Origin: SHAN690 sp023262195 | GTDB lineage: Bacteria; Bacteroidota; Bacteroidia; Flavobacteriales_G; Salibacteraceae | Direction of reading: 5' to 3' | Length of the DNA stretch: 64,000 nucleotides | Assembly: GCA_038142005.1 (NCBI GenBank) | Contig: JAYQJE010000004.1 | Span: 178,030-242,029 of the forward strand | In this document: positions 1 to 9,428 of the stretch, piece after piece | How the letters are laid out: every line of letters starts with the position of its first letter | Numbering within the stretch: the stretch's first letter is position 1 | Position numbers and translations under genes: made by a program | Notes under the pieces: model-generated | What the model was told of the DNA's origin: nothing | The model's input: only the letters and a program-made list of their open reading frames with translations | The model's database searches: none

Positions 1-137
1 ATGAAAACCTTGAATGGATGATGACCCACCCACATAACAGCAACCGCGTTGAGGAGAGTGAGTCTTTTCCAATTCCTTCGGATTTTAAACCCATTCCGCT
101 AGAGGCAAATTGGACGAGAGTGCGTCAAGCTATTTGA
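1..137 (+). CDS. C-terminal end of a probable M48-type metallopeptidase (partial)
   Basis: A coding frame enters from the left edge (first full codon at base 3) and stops with TGA at 135-137, giving about 44 residues. It contains WMMTHPHNSNRVE, which resembles the 'STHP..ERI' segment near the C-terminus of M48 zinc peptidases, followed by a Pro-rich tail ending in NWTRVRQAI. The HExxH catalytic motif would lie outside the window, so the family call is an inference from one short motif. Its last 8 bases overlap the end of the convergent gene on the opposite strand, as is common in compact Bacteroidota genomes. Confidence 0.4.
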   Translation, partial: ENLEWMMTHPHNSNRVEESESFPIPSDFKPIPLEANWTRVRQAI

Positions 138-1689
138 TGACCACCGATTTGTATTCGGTGTACTCTTCTGTGCGCACTTCAAGAATGTAATTTCCGCTTG
201 GCACTTTGCATGAAATGGAAACTTGTGCAGCTTTTGGCGCTTGCGTCTCAATTGCTAGTCCTTCTATGGTATATAAAATTACCTCAGTAATCTCCGAGGG
301 CGCACTAATATTTATAACCTCAACTGTAGGATTGGGGTAAACTTTAACTTGACTGTCTGTTTCAGATTCCGTAATTCCAACGGGCCAATTATCAAGCTGA
401 AAGTTTTGAATGGTGAGTTCACCATTGACTAATTGAACATTGTAGGCCGTATCACTTCGATATCCCTCTTTTGAAGCAATCACAGTGTAACTTCCTGCAT
501 CAAGAGTACCCAAAGCATACTCGCCAACCAAGCTTGCCCTTTCTTTTTGATCCAATTCTATGATTTCAATCTCAGGGAAAACAATTGGGTTACCCGAGTG
601 AATGTCAGTCACTGAACCTTCTAGGTAGCATGCGCGCTGATAATTCGGATCAAAAACATATAGCCCCTCCTCAATATCAGTGGCCAGTACTATGCCCGAT
701 GGTAAATACGGATATGCACCCCAACAGCCTCGAAACCCTTCATAGACAAAATCTGGGCTGGTGTCATACCTACCCGATTCCACCATATTATGAGGACGAC
801 TTACATCGAGTATGTTGATGCCATACGTGTAGTGACTGGTTACGAGATATCCATTGTGATAATGAGTGTTGTGAGGAATTATAGCGGTATCGGCAACACG
901 CCAAATATCCAGTTCAATTGGGTTTAAAATGTTTTGTGCATCGTAAGCGGCAATGCTTCCATAGGGCACCTCGTCTGTGGTAAATATGTAGCGAGAGTCG
1001 TCAGAAAACCAAGCGTTGTGTGTGAAACTGTTTGGTGTGCTCCAAAAGGATAAAAGCTCCGGTTCGGAAGGGTCAGAAACATCTATTACCTGCAGCTTTC
1101 CATCATTAACAGCACTCCCCCATAGCGTATCGCCACGCACTACGCCATCGTGTAGATAATTTTCATCATAAACACCCAGCACTGTTGGATTCATCGGGTC
1201 ATCATTCAAATCAAGCATGATGGAGCCACCTCTAGAATAGAACGCTCCAAAGATGTGAGCGATACCTTTATCATCAATAAACAAATTATGAGCCTGATAA
1301 AAGGTGACACTATCGTGAGTCCAATAGGTGTAAGTAAGGTTGGTAGAGTCTGGCAACGGGCGGAGATCAACAATTAAAAGACCTGGACCACACTCACACG
1401 TAACATAGGCATAATCGCCCCATGTTTTTATATCCCGCCAATCACTTGAATTTCCGCCAATGGTTCGAAATACCTCCGTGGGATCGGCAGGGTCTGTAAC
1501 ATCGACAATCGCAAAATTGTCATATAGACCTATCAATGCATATTCATTGTCATCTTCGTCTACATAACCCCAAACATCACTCAATTCTACATCAAACTCT
1601 AACCTGCCAAGCAGTTCCATATTATAGTTCTGAGCCAACAAAGGAATGGAACCGATAAGACTAAGCACGAATAGGAAGTATTTTACCAT
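130..1689 (-). CDS. Secreted choice-of-anchor B / LVIVD-repeat protein with T9SS type A sorting domain
   Basis: About 519 residues. The start is placed at the ATG at 1689 because it begins a clean signal peptide (MVKYFLFVLSLIGSIPLLAQ). The frame stays open to another ATG at 1767, which would add 26 residues without signal-peptide character. The body has repeated 'IVDVTDP', 'LIVDLR', 'VIDVSDP' and 'ILDVSRP' blades typical of LVIVD beta-propeller repeats (choice-of-anchor B family). Next comes a CarboxypepD_reg-like beta-sandwich (SVTDIHSGNPI...), and the last ~70 residues start with KVYPNPT, the type IX secretion sorting domain. The protein is probably exported and anchored or released at the cell surface; its ligand is unknown. 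Confidence 0.85.
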   Translation of the reverse strand: MVKYFLFVLSLIGSIPLLAQNYNMELLGRLEFDVELSDVWGYVDEDDNEYALIGLYDNFAIVDVTDPADPTEVFRTIGGNSSDWRDIKTWGDYAYVTCECGPGLLIVDLRPLPDSTNLTYTYWTHDSVTFYQAHNLFIDDKGIAHIFGAFYSRGGSIMLDLNDDPMNPTVLGVYDENYLHDGVVRGDTLWGSAVNDGKLQVIDVSDPSEPELLSFWSTPNSFTHNAWFSDDSRYIFTTDEVPYGSIAAYDAQNILNPIELDIWRVADTAIIPHNTHYHNGYLVTSHYTYGINILDVSRPHNMVESGRYDTSPDFVYEGFRGCWGAYPYLPSGIVLATDIEEGLYVFDPNYQRACYLEGSVTDIHSGNPIVFPEIEIIELDQKERASLVGEYALGTLDAGSYTVIASKEGYRSDTAYNVQLVNGELTIQNFQLDNWPVGITESETDSQVKVYPNPTVEVINISAPSEITEVILYTIEGLAIETQAPKAAQVSISCKVPSGNYILEVRTEEYTEYKSVVIK

Positions 1690-1778
1690 GTCTAAATAGA
1701 CGTTTGAGTAACGATTTTGTAAGACGACCTTAATTGAGTATCCATTACAAATGGATTGAGAAAACACTTGAGATTTCT

Positions 1779-2843
1779 TTATAGTTCAAGTGTAATCTGA
1801 CTTCCCGCACCAAAGGAATCATCAGAATCCTTGCCGTTGTTTTTAGTAGAAGCTGAATCCGGCTTGTCCCTTTCCTTCGATTCTGCTCCCTTTTCATCAC
1901 TGGTCTGTGTTTGCTGATCAACCGATTTTGAATCAGAATCATCGGAATTCTCATTTCCTGTTTTGTCCTCAACAGGCTGAGGCTCTGCTTGCTTTTTCAT
2001 CTCAGTGGTAGCAGTATCCTGTTGAGCCTTGGCTGATTCGTTTGAATCTGTTTTCGATTCTGTGGTGGTTGAGCTCTGCTTTGCATCTTGCACCACTAAA
2101 CCAGGTTTAGTCTTTTTTTTCAGCTTGGGTAGGGAACCAGCCGGTTTCAGCCCAGATGCTGGGCTTTCGTCTAATATTATTGATTCACCACCATTGCCAT
2201 CATTATCATCATCATTGTCATCACTGTCTTGCCTGGGGAGGGGCTCCAACTCCTCAATGGTTTTTACCTTATAGCGACTTAATTTATTTCCTTGTGCCTT
2301 GAGACCTTTAACCGCGATGAATTCTTCCAATTCTAACTCTTCATCATCACGCTTGTTGCTGCGTTGATCAAACTTCAGTAATACCTTGGGGCGCCAGTTG
2401 GTAGATAATAACGATAAATGAGAACCTTCCGATTCTGAAATAAAATGGACAGCCTTGTCGCTGTCTTCCACAAGGAATCGCTTGACAAAATGTTCCTCTT
2501 TCTCCCCATCATAATAGATGGCCGCCAAAGGCTTATCGGGATCCCACTTTTCGATGCGGATCATATCTTCATCAAACTTGGTTAAGACATCAATCCCGGT
2601 GAGTCGATAGTCTCCACTTTGCATGATGGTAAGGATTTCATCATCCCCATTAAACGCCCCTAGATAAGTTCCTCGCTCTTCGTAGTTGAGTCGCTTTATT
2701 GATTCATCAAACCAAACTTTTCTGGCAGCTAAAGTTGACACGCCTTTCTCCTTTAGTTCGATTCGATTTACTGAATGTTTGGTAAGGATATTGCCATTCG
2801 CCCCCCTACCCTTTAATAGCTTGTTCGCTGAAATCAAAATCAA
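1779..2843 (-). CDS. parC: DNA topoisomerase IV/gyrase subunit A, C-terminal part (frameshifted)
   Basis: This piece continues the ParC/GyrA-like protein encoded just upstream. The two frames meet at the C run 2809-2811 (GGG on the coding strand). With one G fewer, SEQAIKG joins directly to RGANGNILTKH, a conserved beta-pinwheel repeat. The piece carries the remaining C-terminal blades that wrap DNA (RGTYLGAFNGDDEILTI, GDYRLTGIDVL), then a ~140-residue low-complexity tail rich in Asp, Glu, Ser and Lys. That tail is common on the Bacteroidota protein and not on enterobacterial ParC. The ATG at 2843 is not a natural start. It should be read as one protein of about 990 residues with the next entry. 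Confidence 0.85.
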   Translation of the reverse strand: MILISANKLLKGRGANGNILTKHSVNRIELKEKGVSTLAARKVWFDESIKRLNYEERGTYLGAFNGDDEILTIMQSGDYRLTGIDVLTKFDEDMIRIEKWDPDKPLAAIYYDGEKEEHFVKRFLVEDSDKAVHFISESEGSHLSLLSTNWRPKVLLKFDQRSNKRDDEELELEEFIAVKGLKAQGNKLSRYKVKTIEELEPLPRQDSDDNDDDNDGNGGESIILDESPASGLKPAGSLPKLKKKTKPGLVVQDAKQSSTTTESKTDSNESAKAQQDTATTEMKKQAEPQPVEDKTGNENSDDSDSKSVDQQTQTSDEKGAESKERDKPDSASTKNNGKDSDDSFGAGSQITLEL

Positions 2844-4755
2844 ATTTGATCTTTTTGATTTTAGCTTTAGCTCTGTGAATTACAGTCACCACCTCGGCTT
2901 CACCATTTGGATTGAACGTTAAATGCAGAACCTTACTTTTTGGCGAGCCCTTTGTGAGATCATATTCTTTGTCTCGTACAATGCTAGTTACATTAAAACG
3001 CTTCACATAGATATTTCCTGCAGGACCATCTTGATAAATCATATTGTAGATGGTTCGTTCGTCATTCTTTTTCCAGATACCCACGTGCAATATGTCTTTA
3101 CCCACAAAGGTTTTATCGGCCATCTTAGTAACCATCATGACACCATCCCTTCTAATAGTTATGATATCATCGATATCGGATGCGTCACACACAAACTCAG
3201 AGTCTCCGCGCTTTAATCCATGACCAACAAAACCCTCTGCTCGGTCCACATAGAGTTTGACATTACTAGCAGCTACGAGTGTGCGCTTGATGGTCTCTAA
3301 GGATCGAATTTCCGTTTTTCGCTCCCTACCTGCAGCATATTTTTTCTTTAAGTTTTTGAAGTACTCTATAGCGTATTCGGTAAGGTGATCTAGATGGTGT
3401 TTGACTTGGGTAATGTCTTCTTCTAGTCGGCTGAGAATCTCATCGGCCTTAAAGCTATCGAACTTAGATATTCGTTTGATCTTTATTTCCGTAAGTCTTG
3501 CCACATCGTCATCCGTCACCGCTCGCAGAAGGTTAGTGTGCGGTTTTAACCCTTTGTGTATTGTGGAGATAATTTCTTCCCAAGTTTCACATTCCTCAAT
3601 GTCTCTATAGATACGGTTCTCGATGAATATTTTCTCCAAAGAAGCAAAGTGCCATTTTTCTTCAAGCTCGGCTTTTTCTATTTCGAGTTCTAATTTGAGC
3701 AGGCCTTTTGTCTCTTCAGTACTTTGAGCCAATATCTCGCTCACGCCCATGAAGCGAGGCTTATCATTTTCGATAACACAGGCGTTTGGTGAAATACTTA
3801 CCTCACAATCTGAAAAAGCGTAAAGTGCATCGATCATTTTATCTGGAGATTCACGATCGTTCAGATAAACCAATATTTCAACGTGCTCAGCCGTATTATC
3901 CTCTACCCGCTTGATCTTTATTTTGCCCTTGTCGTTGGCTTTGAGTATGGAGTCTATGAGAGACGAAGTTGTGGTGCCAAACGGTATTTCCGTAATCCTG
4001 AGGGTCTTTTTATCATCGGCTTGAATCCTTGCTCTCACCTTGATTTTGCCACCGCGTAGTCCATCGTTATACTCACTAAAGTCTGCAATCCCCGCAGTTG
4101 GAAAATCTGGATAAATCTTTACCCTCTTGCCTTTTAAAATATTGATGGACCCATCAATGAGTTCAACAAAATTGTGCGGAAGCATTTTACAGGCAAGGCC
4201 AACTGCAATACCCTCAACTCCTGAGGCAAGCAACAGAGGGAACTTGACAGGGAGCGTAATCGGTTCGCGATTTCTACCATCATAGCTTAATTGCCAATTG
4301 GTAGTTTTTGCATTAAACAAGACTTCTAGGGCAAACTTGGTTAACCTTGCTTCGATGTATCGAGGAGCGGCTGCGCTATCGCCCGTTAAAATATTACCCC
4401 AGTTTCCCTGACAATCGATAAGGAGATCGCGCTGTCCGATTTGCACCAAAGCATCGCCAATAGAAGCATCACCATGTGGGTGATACTTCATGGTATTTCC
4501 AATGATGTTTGCAACCTTATGGTAGCGCCCATCATCCATTTCCTTCATGGAGTGCAGAATTCTTCGTTGCACAGGCTTCAAGCCGTCATTAACGTGTGGA
4601 ACAGCACGCTCGAGAATAACATAAGATGCGTAGTCTAGAAACCACTCTTTGTACATCCCACTAACGTGGATTACTTGTTCCAGACCTTCTTGCGAATCCT
4701 GATGCTGACTAAATTCCTCGTCTCTCTCTTCTATGTTATTGTTCTCTTCGCTCAT
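2806..4755 (-). CDS. parC: DNA topoisomerase IV/gyrase subunit A, N-terminal breakage-reunion part
   Basis: The 649-residue piece holds the catalytic half of the type IIA topoisomerase A subunit, which cuts and rejoins duplex DNA with ParE to decatenate or relax chromosomes. Visible features are DGLKPVQRRIL (residues ~57-67), YHPHGDAS (91-98) and the active-site tyrosine in APRYIEARL (Tyr133). A coiled-coil dimerisation region follows, then the first pinwheel blades. The stop TAG at 2806-2808 arises from a one-base shift; the following entry in transcription order continues the protein. It lies 12 bp downstream of parE, so the two form an operon. I see this as an intact gene carrying a sequencing indel, since a broken copy would be lethal if single. 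Confidence 0.93.
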   Translation of the reverse strand: MSEENNNIEERDEEFSQHQDSQEGLEQVIHVSGMYKEWFLDYASYVILERAVPHVNDGLKPVQRRILHSMKEMDDGRYHKVANIIGNTMKYHPHGDASIGDALVQIGQRDLLIDCQGNWGNILTGDSAAAPRYIEARLTKFALEVLFNAKTTNWQLSYDGRNREPITLPVKFPLLLASGVEGIAVGLACKMLPHNFVELIDGSINILKGKRVKIYPDFPTAGIADFSEYNDGLRGGKIKVRARIQADDKKTLRITEIPFGTTTSSLIDSILKANDKGKIKIKRVEDNTAEHVEILVYLNDRESPDKMIDALYAFSDCEVSISPNACVIENDKPRFMGVSEILAQSTEETKGLLKLELEIEKAELEEKWHFASLEKIFIENRIYRDIEECETWEEIISTIHKGLKPHTNLLRAVTDDDVARLTEIKIKRISKFDSFKADEILSRLEEDITQVKHHLDHLTEYAIEYFKNLKKKYAAGRERKTEIRSLETIKRTLVAASNVKLYVDRAEGFVGHGLKRGDSEFVCDASDIDDIITIRRDGVMMVTKMADKTFVGKDILHVGIWKKNDERTIYNMIYQDGPAGNIYVKRFNVTSIVRDKEYDLTKGSPKSKVLHLTFNPNGEAEVVTVIHRAKAKIKKIKFDFDFSEQAIKG

Positions 4756-4767
4756 CTATATATCTGA

Positions 4768-5106
4768 CTACACCTCTTCAACAACATCCTTTTCAATCTT
4801 CAAATTCTCAATGATAAACTCCTGTCGACTTGGGGTATTCTTACCCATGTAAAACGATAGTAGTTCTTGCACGGCTGCGTCTTTTCCGATAACCACAGGA
4901 TCTAGGCGAATGTCTTCACCGATGAAGTTTTTAAATTCTTCCGGAGAAATCTCACCAAGTCCCTTAAAGCGCGTAATCTCATGCGTCTTTCCAACTTTTA
5001 CTACTGCGGCTTGCCGTTCTTCTTCACTGTAGCAGTAAATCGTTTCCTTTTTGTTTCGAACTCTGAAAAGCGGAGTCTGCAATACGTACAAATGCCCTTG
5101 CTTCAC
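4768..5106 (-). CDS. parE: DNA topoisomerase IV subunit B, C-terminal part (frameshifted)
   Basis: The last 112 residues of ParE begin with KQGHLYVLQTPLFRVR and include ITRFKGLGEISPEEFKNFI, the conserved TOPRIM-tail segment of type II topoisomerase B subunits (KGLGE motif). The frame joins the upstream piece if one T is added in the TTCTTCTTCAG run (around 5125-5133). The reading then becomes LLLITFFLQFFPEIVKQGHLY, which matches the family. The ATG at 5106 is therefore internal. The gene ends 12 bp before parC. Confidence 0.85.
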   Translation of the reverse strand: MKQGHLYVLQTPLFRVRNKKETIYCYSEEERQAAVVKVGKTHEITRFKGLGEISPEEFKNFIGEDIRLDPVVIGKDAAVQELLSFYMGKNTPSRQEFIIENLKIEKDVVEEV

Positions 5107-6608
5107 TATTTCAGGGAAAAACTGAAGAAGAAGGTAATCAACAATAGGCGTATGTGCATACCGTCAACATCGGCATCCGTAGCAATGATGACATTATTGT
5201 AGCGGAGGTTTTCTATGCCGTCCTCAATATTAAGTGCGGCTTGCAATAAGTTAAACTCTTCGTTCTCATACACCACCTTTTTCGTAAGACCGTAAGTATT
5301 AAGCGGCTTACCTTTTAGACTGAACACAGCTTGGGTGTTAACATCTCTGATTTTTGTTATTGAACCTGAGGCAGAATCACCCTCACAAATGAAGATGGAT
5401 GTGTCAACACTCTTCTCGCTTTTATCACCAAAGTGTACACGGCAATCCCGTAGCTTTTTATTGTGGAGGTTTGCCTTTTTAGCTCGCTCTCTGGCCAACT
5501 TTTTAACGCCTGCCATTTCTTTTCTTTCACGTTCACTTTGCTGAATTTTCTTCAGCAAGCGATCAGCGATTTCTGGATTCTTGTGCAGGAAATTATCAAG
5601 CTTTCGTGATAAGAAATCATTCACGAAAGCACGCATGGAAGTACCGCCAGGTTCTATTTCTTGAGAGCCAAGTTTCGTTTTTGTTTGCGACTCAAACACT
5701 GGTTCAATAACCTTAACACTGATGGCGGCAGTAATGGAGGTTCGAATATCTTGAACATCAAAATTTTTACCGTAATGGTCTCGAATAACTTTGGCTATGG
5801 TCTCCCTATATGCCGCTTGATGCGTTCCTCCTTGGGGAGTGTATTGACCATTCACAAAGGAGTAATAGTCTTCGCCATAACTCTGAGTATGCGTTATAGC
5901 CACTTCAATATCCTCTCCTTCGAGGTGAATTATTGGGTACAAGGGCTCCTCATCAATATTGCGCTCGAGTAAATCCTTTAGTCCATTTTCTGACTGATAC
6001 TTTTCCCCATTAAAGTTGATGGTCAACCCCCGGTTTAGGTAAGCATAATTCCAGAGCATTTTATCCACATATTCATGCTTGAACTTGTAGTTTTTAAAAA
6101 TCTCTGCATCTGGAATAAAGGTTACGCGCGTTCCCTTTCTAGTGCTTGTTTTTTCAACCTTAAAATCCTTGGTCAAATTACCTCTTTCGAATTCGGCAGC
6201 TTTGATTTGCTCATCGCGCACAGACTCGACCTTGAAGTAACTCGAAAGCGCATTCACGGCTTTCGTACCTACCCCATTGAGCCCAACTGATTTTTTAAAC
6301 GCCTTTGAGTCATATTTACCACCTGTATTCATTTTGGATACGGCATCCACTACCTTGCCCAGAGGTATACCCCGACCGTAATCACGAACCTTGACTTCTT
6401 CTCCTCGAATGCTCAAATCAATGGTCTTGCCATTGCCCATCACAAATTCATCAATGGAATTATCAATAACCTCTTTAATGAGGATGTAAATACCATCATC
6501 TGCCGCGTTACCATCACCCAACTTACCGATATACATACCGGGGCGCATTCTAATGTGCTCTTGCCAATCAAGGGTGCGTATGTTATCTTCTGTGTAATCT
6601 ACAGCCAT
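5106..6608 (-). CDS. parE: DNA topoisomerase IV subunit B, ATPase and TOPRIM part
   Basis: A 500-residue N-terminal piece of the ATP-driven subunit of topoisomerase IV. Visible elements are IRMRPGMYIG (19-28), the GHKL ATPase Asn in KEVIDNSIDE (Asn50), DYGRGIP (76-82), VGLNGVGTKAVNAL (108-121), the QTKTKLGS transducer lysine, and the TOPRIM motifs FICEGDSASG and IATDADVDGMHIR. Metal and cleavage chemistry reside in these acidic residues. The final residues (TFFFSFSLK) are out of frame because one T is missing; the true protein is about 613 residues. It is the first gene of the parE-parC pair and is divergent from the acyl-CoA reductase gene across a 143-bp spacer. Confidence 0.94.
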   Translation of the reverse strand: MAVDYTEDNIRTLDWQEHIRMRPGMYIGKLGDGNAADDGIYILIKEVIDNSIDEFVMGNGKTIDLSIRGEEVKVRDYGRGIPLGKVVDAVSKMNTGGKYDSKAFKKSVGLNGVGTKAVNALSSYFKVESVRDEQIKAAEFERGNLTKDFKVEKTSTRKGTRVTFIPDAEIFKNYKFKHEYVDKMLWNYAYLNRGLTINFNGEKYQSENGLKDLLERNIDEEPLYPIIHLEGEDIEVAITHTQSYGEDYYSFVNGQYTPQGGTHQAAYRETIAKVIRDHYGKNFDVQDIRTSITAAISVKVIEPVFESQTKTKLGSQEIEPGGTSMRAFVNDFLSRKLDNFLHKNPEIADRLLKKIQQSERERKEMAGVKKLARERAKKANLHNKKLRDCRVHFGDKSEKSVDTSIFICEGDSASGSITKIRDVNTQAVFSLKGKPLNTYGLTKKVVYENEEFNLLQAALNIEDGIENLRYNNVIIATDADVDGMHIRLLLITFFFSFSLK

Positions 6609-6712
6609 AAAATAATTCGGATGGTGTTAGGATGTGGACGAATGTAATATCTGCAGCGGCTCACGTTTAAGTGGATCATAGCGGATTTTGCACATGTTTT
6701 TAACCACGTTTA

Positions 6713-6728
6713 TTGAAGAAATCTTCAA
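6713..6728. promoter_or_regulatory. Inverted repeat (candidate operator) in the parE / acyl-CoA reductase spacer
   Basis: TTGAAGA-AA-TCTTCAA is a perfect 7-bp inverted repeat with a 2-base centre. It lies 12 bases upstream of the TAnnTTTG element of the acyl-CoA reductase gene, overlapping where the -33 element would be. A repressor site is possible, but no regulator can be named. The site is short enough to be coincidental in AT-rich DNA. Confidence 0.3.
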
Positions 6729-6739
6729 CTGGTTGACTG

Positions 6740-6747
6740 TATCTTTG
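6740..6747 (+). promoter_or_regulatory. Bacteroidota -7 promoter element (TAnnTTTG) for the acyl-CoA reductase gene
   Basis: TATCTTTG matches the Bacteroidota -7 consensus TAnnTTTG exactly. It ends 4 bases before the ATG at 6752, with a weak upstream TTGA at about 6713. If used, transcription would start at or within a base or two of the start codon, giving a leaderless or nearly leaderless mRNA. The assignment rests on consensus only. Confidence 0.4.
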
Positions 6748-6751
6748 CAGC

Positions 6752-7786
6752 ATGCTAGCATTATCCAAAAGAATAGAAGCATTTAACCGATTAGGAGATT
6801 TTTTATCCGCTGAGCTAGCCTTAGCCGAATCAAGTTGGATCAACACATTAACGAACCAAGCCAAGATTAAAAATGGTTGGTTCGAAAAGAGGGAGGTGTT
6901 GCATGCGCTGGAATACTGGTCCCTGACGCTTGACACTGAAAACCTCAGCACATGGATAAATAGCAACAATGTCTCCGACAGTGTTTCCCGCCTGAATATC
7001 GGGTTGATTTTAGCCGGTAACATCCCTATGGTTGGCTTTCATGACATACTTTCCACAATGCTTGTTGGTCACAGAGCAATGATAAAAATGAGCATAAATG
7101 ATGATGTCATTATCCCGGAATTATTAGAAAAGCTTACAGAAATAACTCCTGAAATGTCAGACTACTATGCGGTAGTGGATAGGCTTACAGATTATCAGGC
7201 AGTTTTAGCCACGGGTAGTAATAACTCAGCACGCTACTTCGAGCAATATTTTAGTCATGTCCCAATGGTGATCCGAAAGAATCGCACAGGTGTGGCCATA
7301 CTAGGTGGCGATGAAAGTGAGGACGATTTAGATGGGTTAATGAAGGACTGTTTTCAGTACTTCGGGCTTGGATGCAGGAATGTCACGAAGTTGTATTTAC
7401 CTGAGAATTATGATTTAAACAAAATTTTCTCAGCTAGTTTACCGTTTGCTTACTTGATGGAAAACAAGAAATACGTCAACAATTACACATATTATAAGGC
7501 ACTTATGATGATGGAGCGTATCTCAGTGTTGGAAAACGAATTGATAATGATGAGAGAAGACCTCTCCCTTTTCTCTCCGGTTTCCGTCCTCAATTATGAG
7601 TTCTACAGAAACGAAGAAGAACTGAGTGAACTTATTAAAAGCAAATTGGATAGCGTGCAATGTATTATTGGTAAAAAGCAAACTTCATTTGGTCAAGGCC
7701 AGAAGCCCAGACTTAATGATTTTTCAGATGGAATCAACACCCTAGAATTCATGCAAAATCTTGAGGCTGTGCAGCTTCCAAATTAA
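6752..7786 (+). CDS. LuxC-type acyl-CoA reductase
   Basis: 344 residues matching the acyl-CoA reductase family of Bacteroidota (Pfam LuxC), an aldehyde-dehydrogenase-fold enzyme that reduces acyl-CoA to aldehyde with NADPH. Diagnostic segments are ILAGNIPMVGFHD (86-98), the cofactor-loop segment LATGSNNSARYFEQYF (152-167) and the putative nucleophile Cys208 in YFGLGCRNVTKLYLP. The substrate is unknown. In this phylum the gene is usually a stand-alone conserved gene of uncertain role, without the lux operon. It is divergent from parE, with a candidate promoter immediately upstream. Confidence 0.85.
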   Translation: MLALSKRIEAFNRLGDFLSAELALAESSWINTLTNQAKIKNGWFEKREVLHALEYWSLTLDTENLSTWINSNNVSDSVSRLNIGLILAGNIPMVGFHDILSTMLVGHRAMIKMSINDDVIIPELLEKLTEITPEMSDYYAVVDRLTDYQAVLATGSNNSARYFEQYFSHVPMVIRKNRTGVAILGGDESEDDLDGLMKDCFQYFGLGCRNVTKLYLPENYDLNKIFSASLPFAYLMENKKYVNNYTYYKALMMMERISVLENELIMMREDLSLFSPVSVLNYEFYRNEEELSELIKSKLDSVQCIIGKKQTSFGQGQKPRLNDFSDGINTLEFMQNLEAVQLPN

Positions 7787-7843
7787 TTTTTGTTCGTAAT
7801 GATTAATAGATTTTCTTTGCGGGTTAAATCTCTAATTTATTAG

Positions 7844-9301
7844 ATGAATAAGGCAAAACGTTCTATAGATATCGTCAACCGGTACATTCTCCTGATGATG
7901 ATTTCTGTCTTACCACTAGCGTTGGATGCTCAGGTTTATTCTGAAGACTTTGGTAATGCATCTGTATGTACCGATATTGATACCGTACCGGATGTATCTG
8001 CTACTGCCAACAGCAATTGGAGAATCATTCTGGACAATGTAAACTCATTAGATACTACAAACCGCTGGTTTATCAGTGCACGTGAATCGTTCACTGGAAT
8101 TAATAATTGCTCCGATGGATGTAACGGCACTGGCTCGCTCAACAATACTCTGCATGTATCAACCAATACAGTGAGCATCGACCCTGGAGCTACTTACGAA
8201 AACGACAGTATTACAGACATTTACGTTTATGCCCCTATCCTGAACGCGACAACCACTACAGGTGACTTACGTGTAGAGTTTGATTACCTGCACGGAGGTA
8301 ATGCAAACGACAGCGGTGAGTTTGTTGTTACCATAGGCAATACAAACGCTCAACTCACCGCACCACCATACCGCTGGCAATTACCAACTACGGTGACTGC
8401 TGCATGCCCAGGTGGGGAATGGAGACATTATGTAGCCTACATACCAGTCGCGGTCAATACACAAACGGAGGCAAACTTTGGTTTCCACTGGGTAAATAAC
8501 GATGATGGTATTGGCAGCAACCCGTCCATTGCTATAGACAATTTTGAGATTTATGAGTCTGACCCGCTTGCTATTATCTTAGCCAGCGATGACAGCATAT
8601 GTGATGGTTCTACTATAAATTTTAGTGACTCCTCACAAGGAAATGCTGCCTCTTGGAACTGGAATTTTGGTGCTGGTCAAACACCTGCTACGTCAAACGC
8701 ACAAAACCCAGGTGCAGTCACCTTCCCTACTGCAGGGACATATATAGTGACATTAACCGTCTCTAACAATAACGGAACTCACGACACCACGTACACTGTT
8801 GAGGTTCAAACTTGTGAAGCACCGATTATCGAAATGATTCCTTCAGATACTGGGCTTTGCCAAGGTCAATGCATTGATTATGAAGATGCATCTACAGCAG
8901 GAACTTTTGGTAAAGGTCAATGGGCATGGCAATTTCAAGGTGGAACACCTGCCGTAAGTTCTGACCAAAATCCAACTGGGATTTGTTACCCTGCTACCGG
9001 AGTATATAATGTTACTCTAACGGTGACTGATACAGTATCTGGCCTCTCTGCCACTCGCATCTTCTCTGATACCATTAATGTCGGCACGTGTCAGGTTCCT
9101 GTGGCCGCATTTAACATTGACACCAATTATATCTGTAACAACGACTTTGTAGAGTTTACAAGCCTCGCTACTGGGTCACCCGATATGATTCGTTGGGAGT
9201 TTGGACCAAATGCAAACCCATCGATATTGGAGGATGTTACCTCGGAAGTAGATACGGTTCAAGTATTTTTCCTACTCCAGGATTTTACACAGTTACAATG
9301 A
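7844..9301 (+). CDS. PKD-repeat surface protein, N-terminal part (frameshifted)
   Basis: 485 residues starting with a long signal peptide (hydrophobic ILLMMISVLPLALDAQ, about residues 15-30). After it comes a ~200-residue jelly-roll-like region ending near residue 240 (SIAIDNFEIYES). Then follow PKD-type Ig folds: SICDGSTINFSDSS...GAGTYIVTLTVSN-like (about 250-325), GLCQGQCIDYEDAS...GVYNVTLTVTD (about 335-405), and the start of a third (YICNNDFVEFTS). The frame breaks at the T run 9266-9270. Adding one T gives FPTPGFYTVTMTVWNGAGTDD, the end of the third PKD domain. The protein continues in the next entry and is probably a cell-surface adhesin or matrix protein exported by T9SS. Confidence 0.82.
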   Translation: MNKAKRSIDIVNRYILLMMISVLPLALDAQVYSEDFGNASVCTDIDTVPDVSATANSNWRIILDNVNSLDTTNRWFISARESFTGINNCSDGCNGTGSLNNTLHVSTNTVSIDPGATYENDSITDIYVYAPILNATTTTGDLRVEFDYLHGGNANDSGEFVVTIGNTNAQLTAPPYRWQLPTTVTAACPGGEWRHYVAYIPVAVNTQTEANFGFHWVNNDDGIGSNPSIAIDNFEIYESDPLAIILASDDSICDGSTINFSDSSQGNAASWNWNFGAGQTPATSNAQNPGAVTFPTAGTYIVTLTVSNNNGTHDTTYTVEVQTCEAPIIEMIPSDTGLCQGQCIDYEDASTAGTFGKGQWAWQFQGGTPAVSSDQNPTGICYPATGVYNVTLTVTDTVSGLSATRIFSDTINVGTCQVPVAAFNIDTNYICNNDFVEFTSLATGSPDMIRWEFGPNANPSILEDVTSEVDTVQVFFLLQDFTQLQ

Positions 9302-9428
9302 CCGTCTGGAATGGAGCTGGCACGGATGATACCGTTGGAGTTTTCAAGTAATCCAAGTTGATAGCTGCCCAGTACCTGAACCTAAGTTTACAGTTAGCAG
9401 ACAAGAAATTTGCCCTGGAGATGAGATT

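Noticed and set aside
1779..2220. The Asp/Glu/Ser-rich C-terminal tail of ParC as a repeat element or separate gene
   Set aside because: It is low-complexity but in frame with the pinwheel domain, and such tails are usual in Bacteroidota ParC; no period is seen.
2806..5106. Programmed ribosomal frameshifting in parC and parE
   Set aside because: No slippery heptamer with a downstream structure is visible, and the same kind of one-base shift occurs in dozens of unrelated genes here, so sequencing error is simpler.
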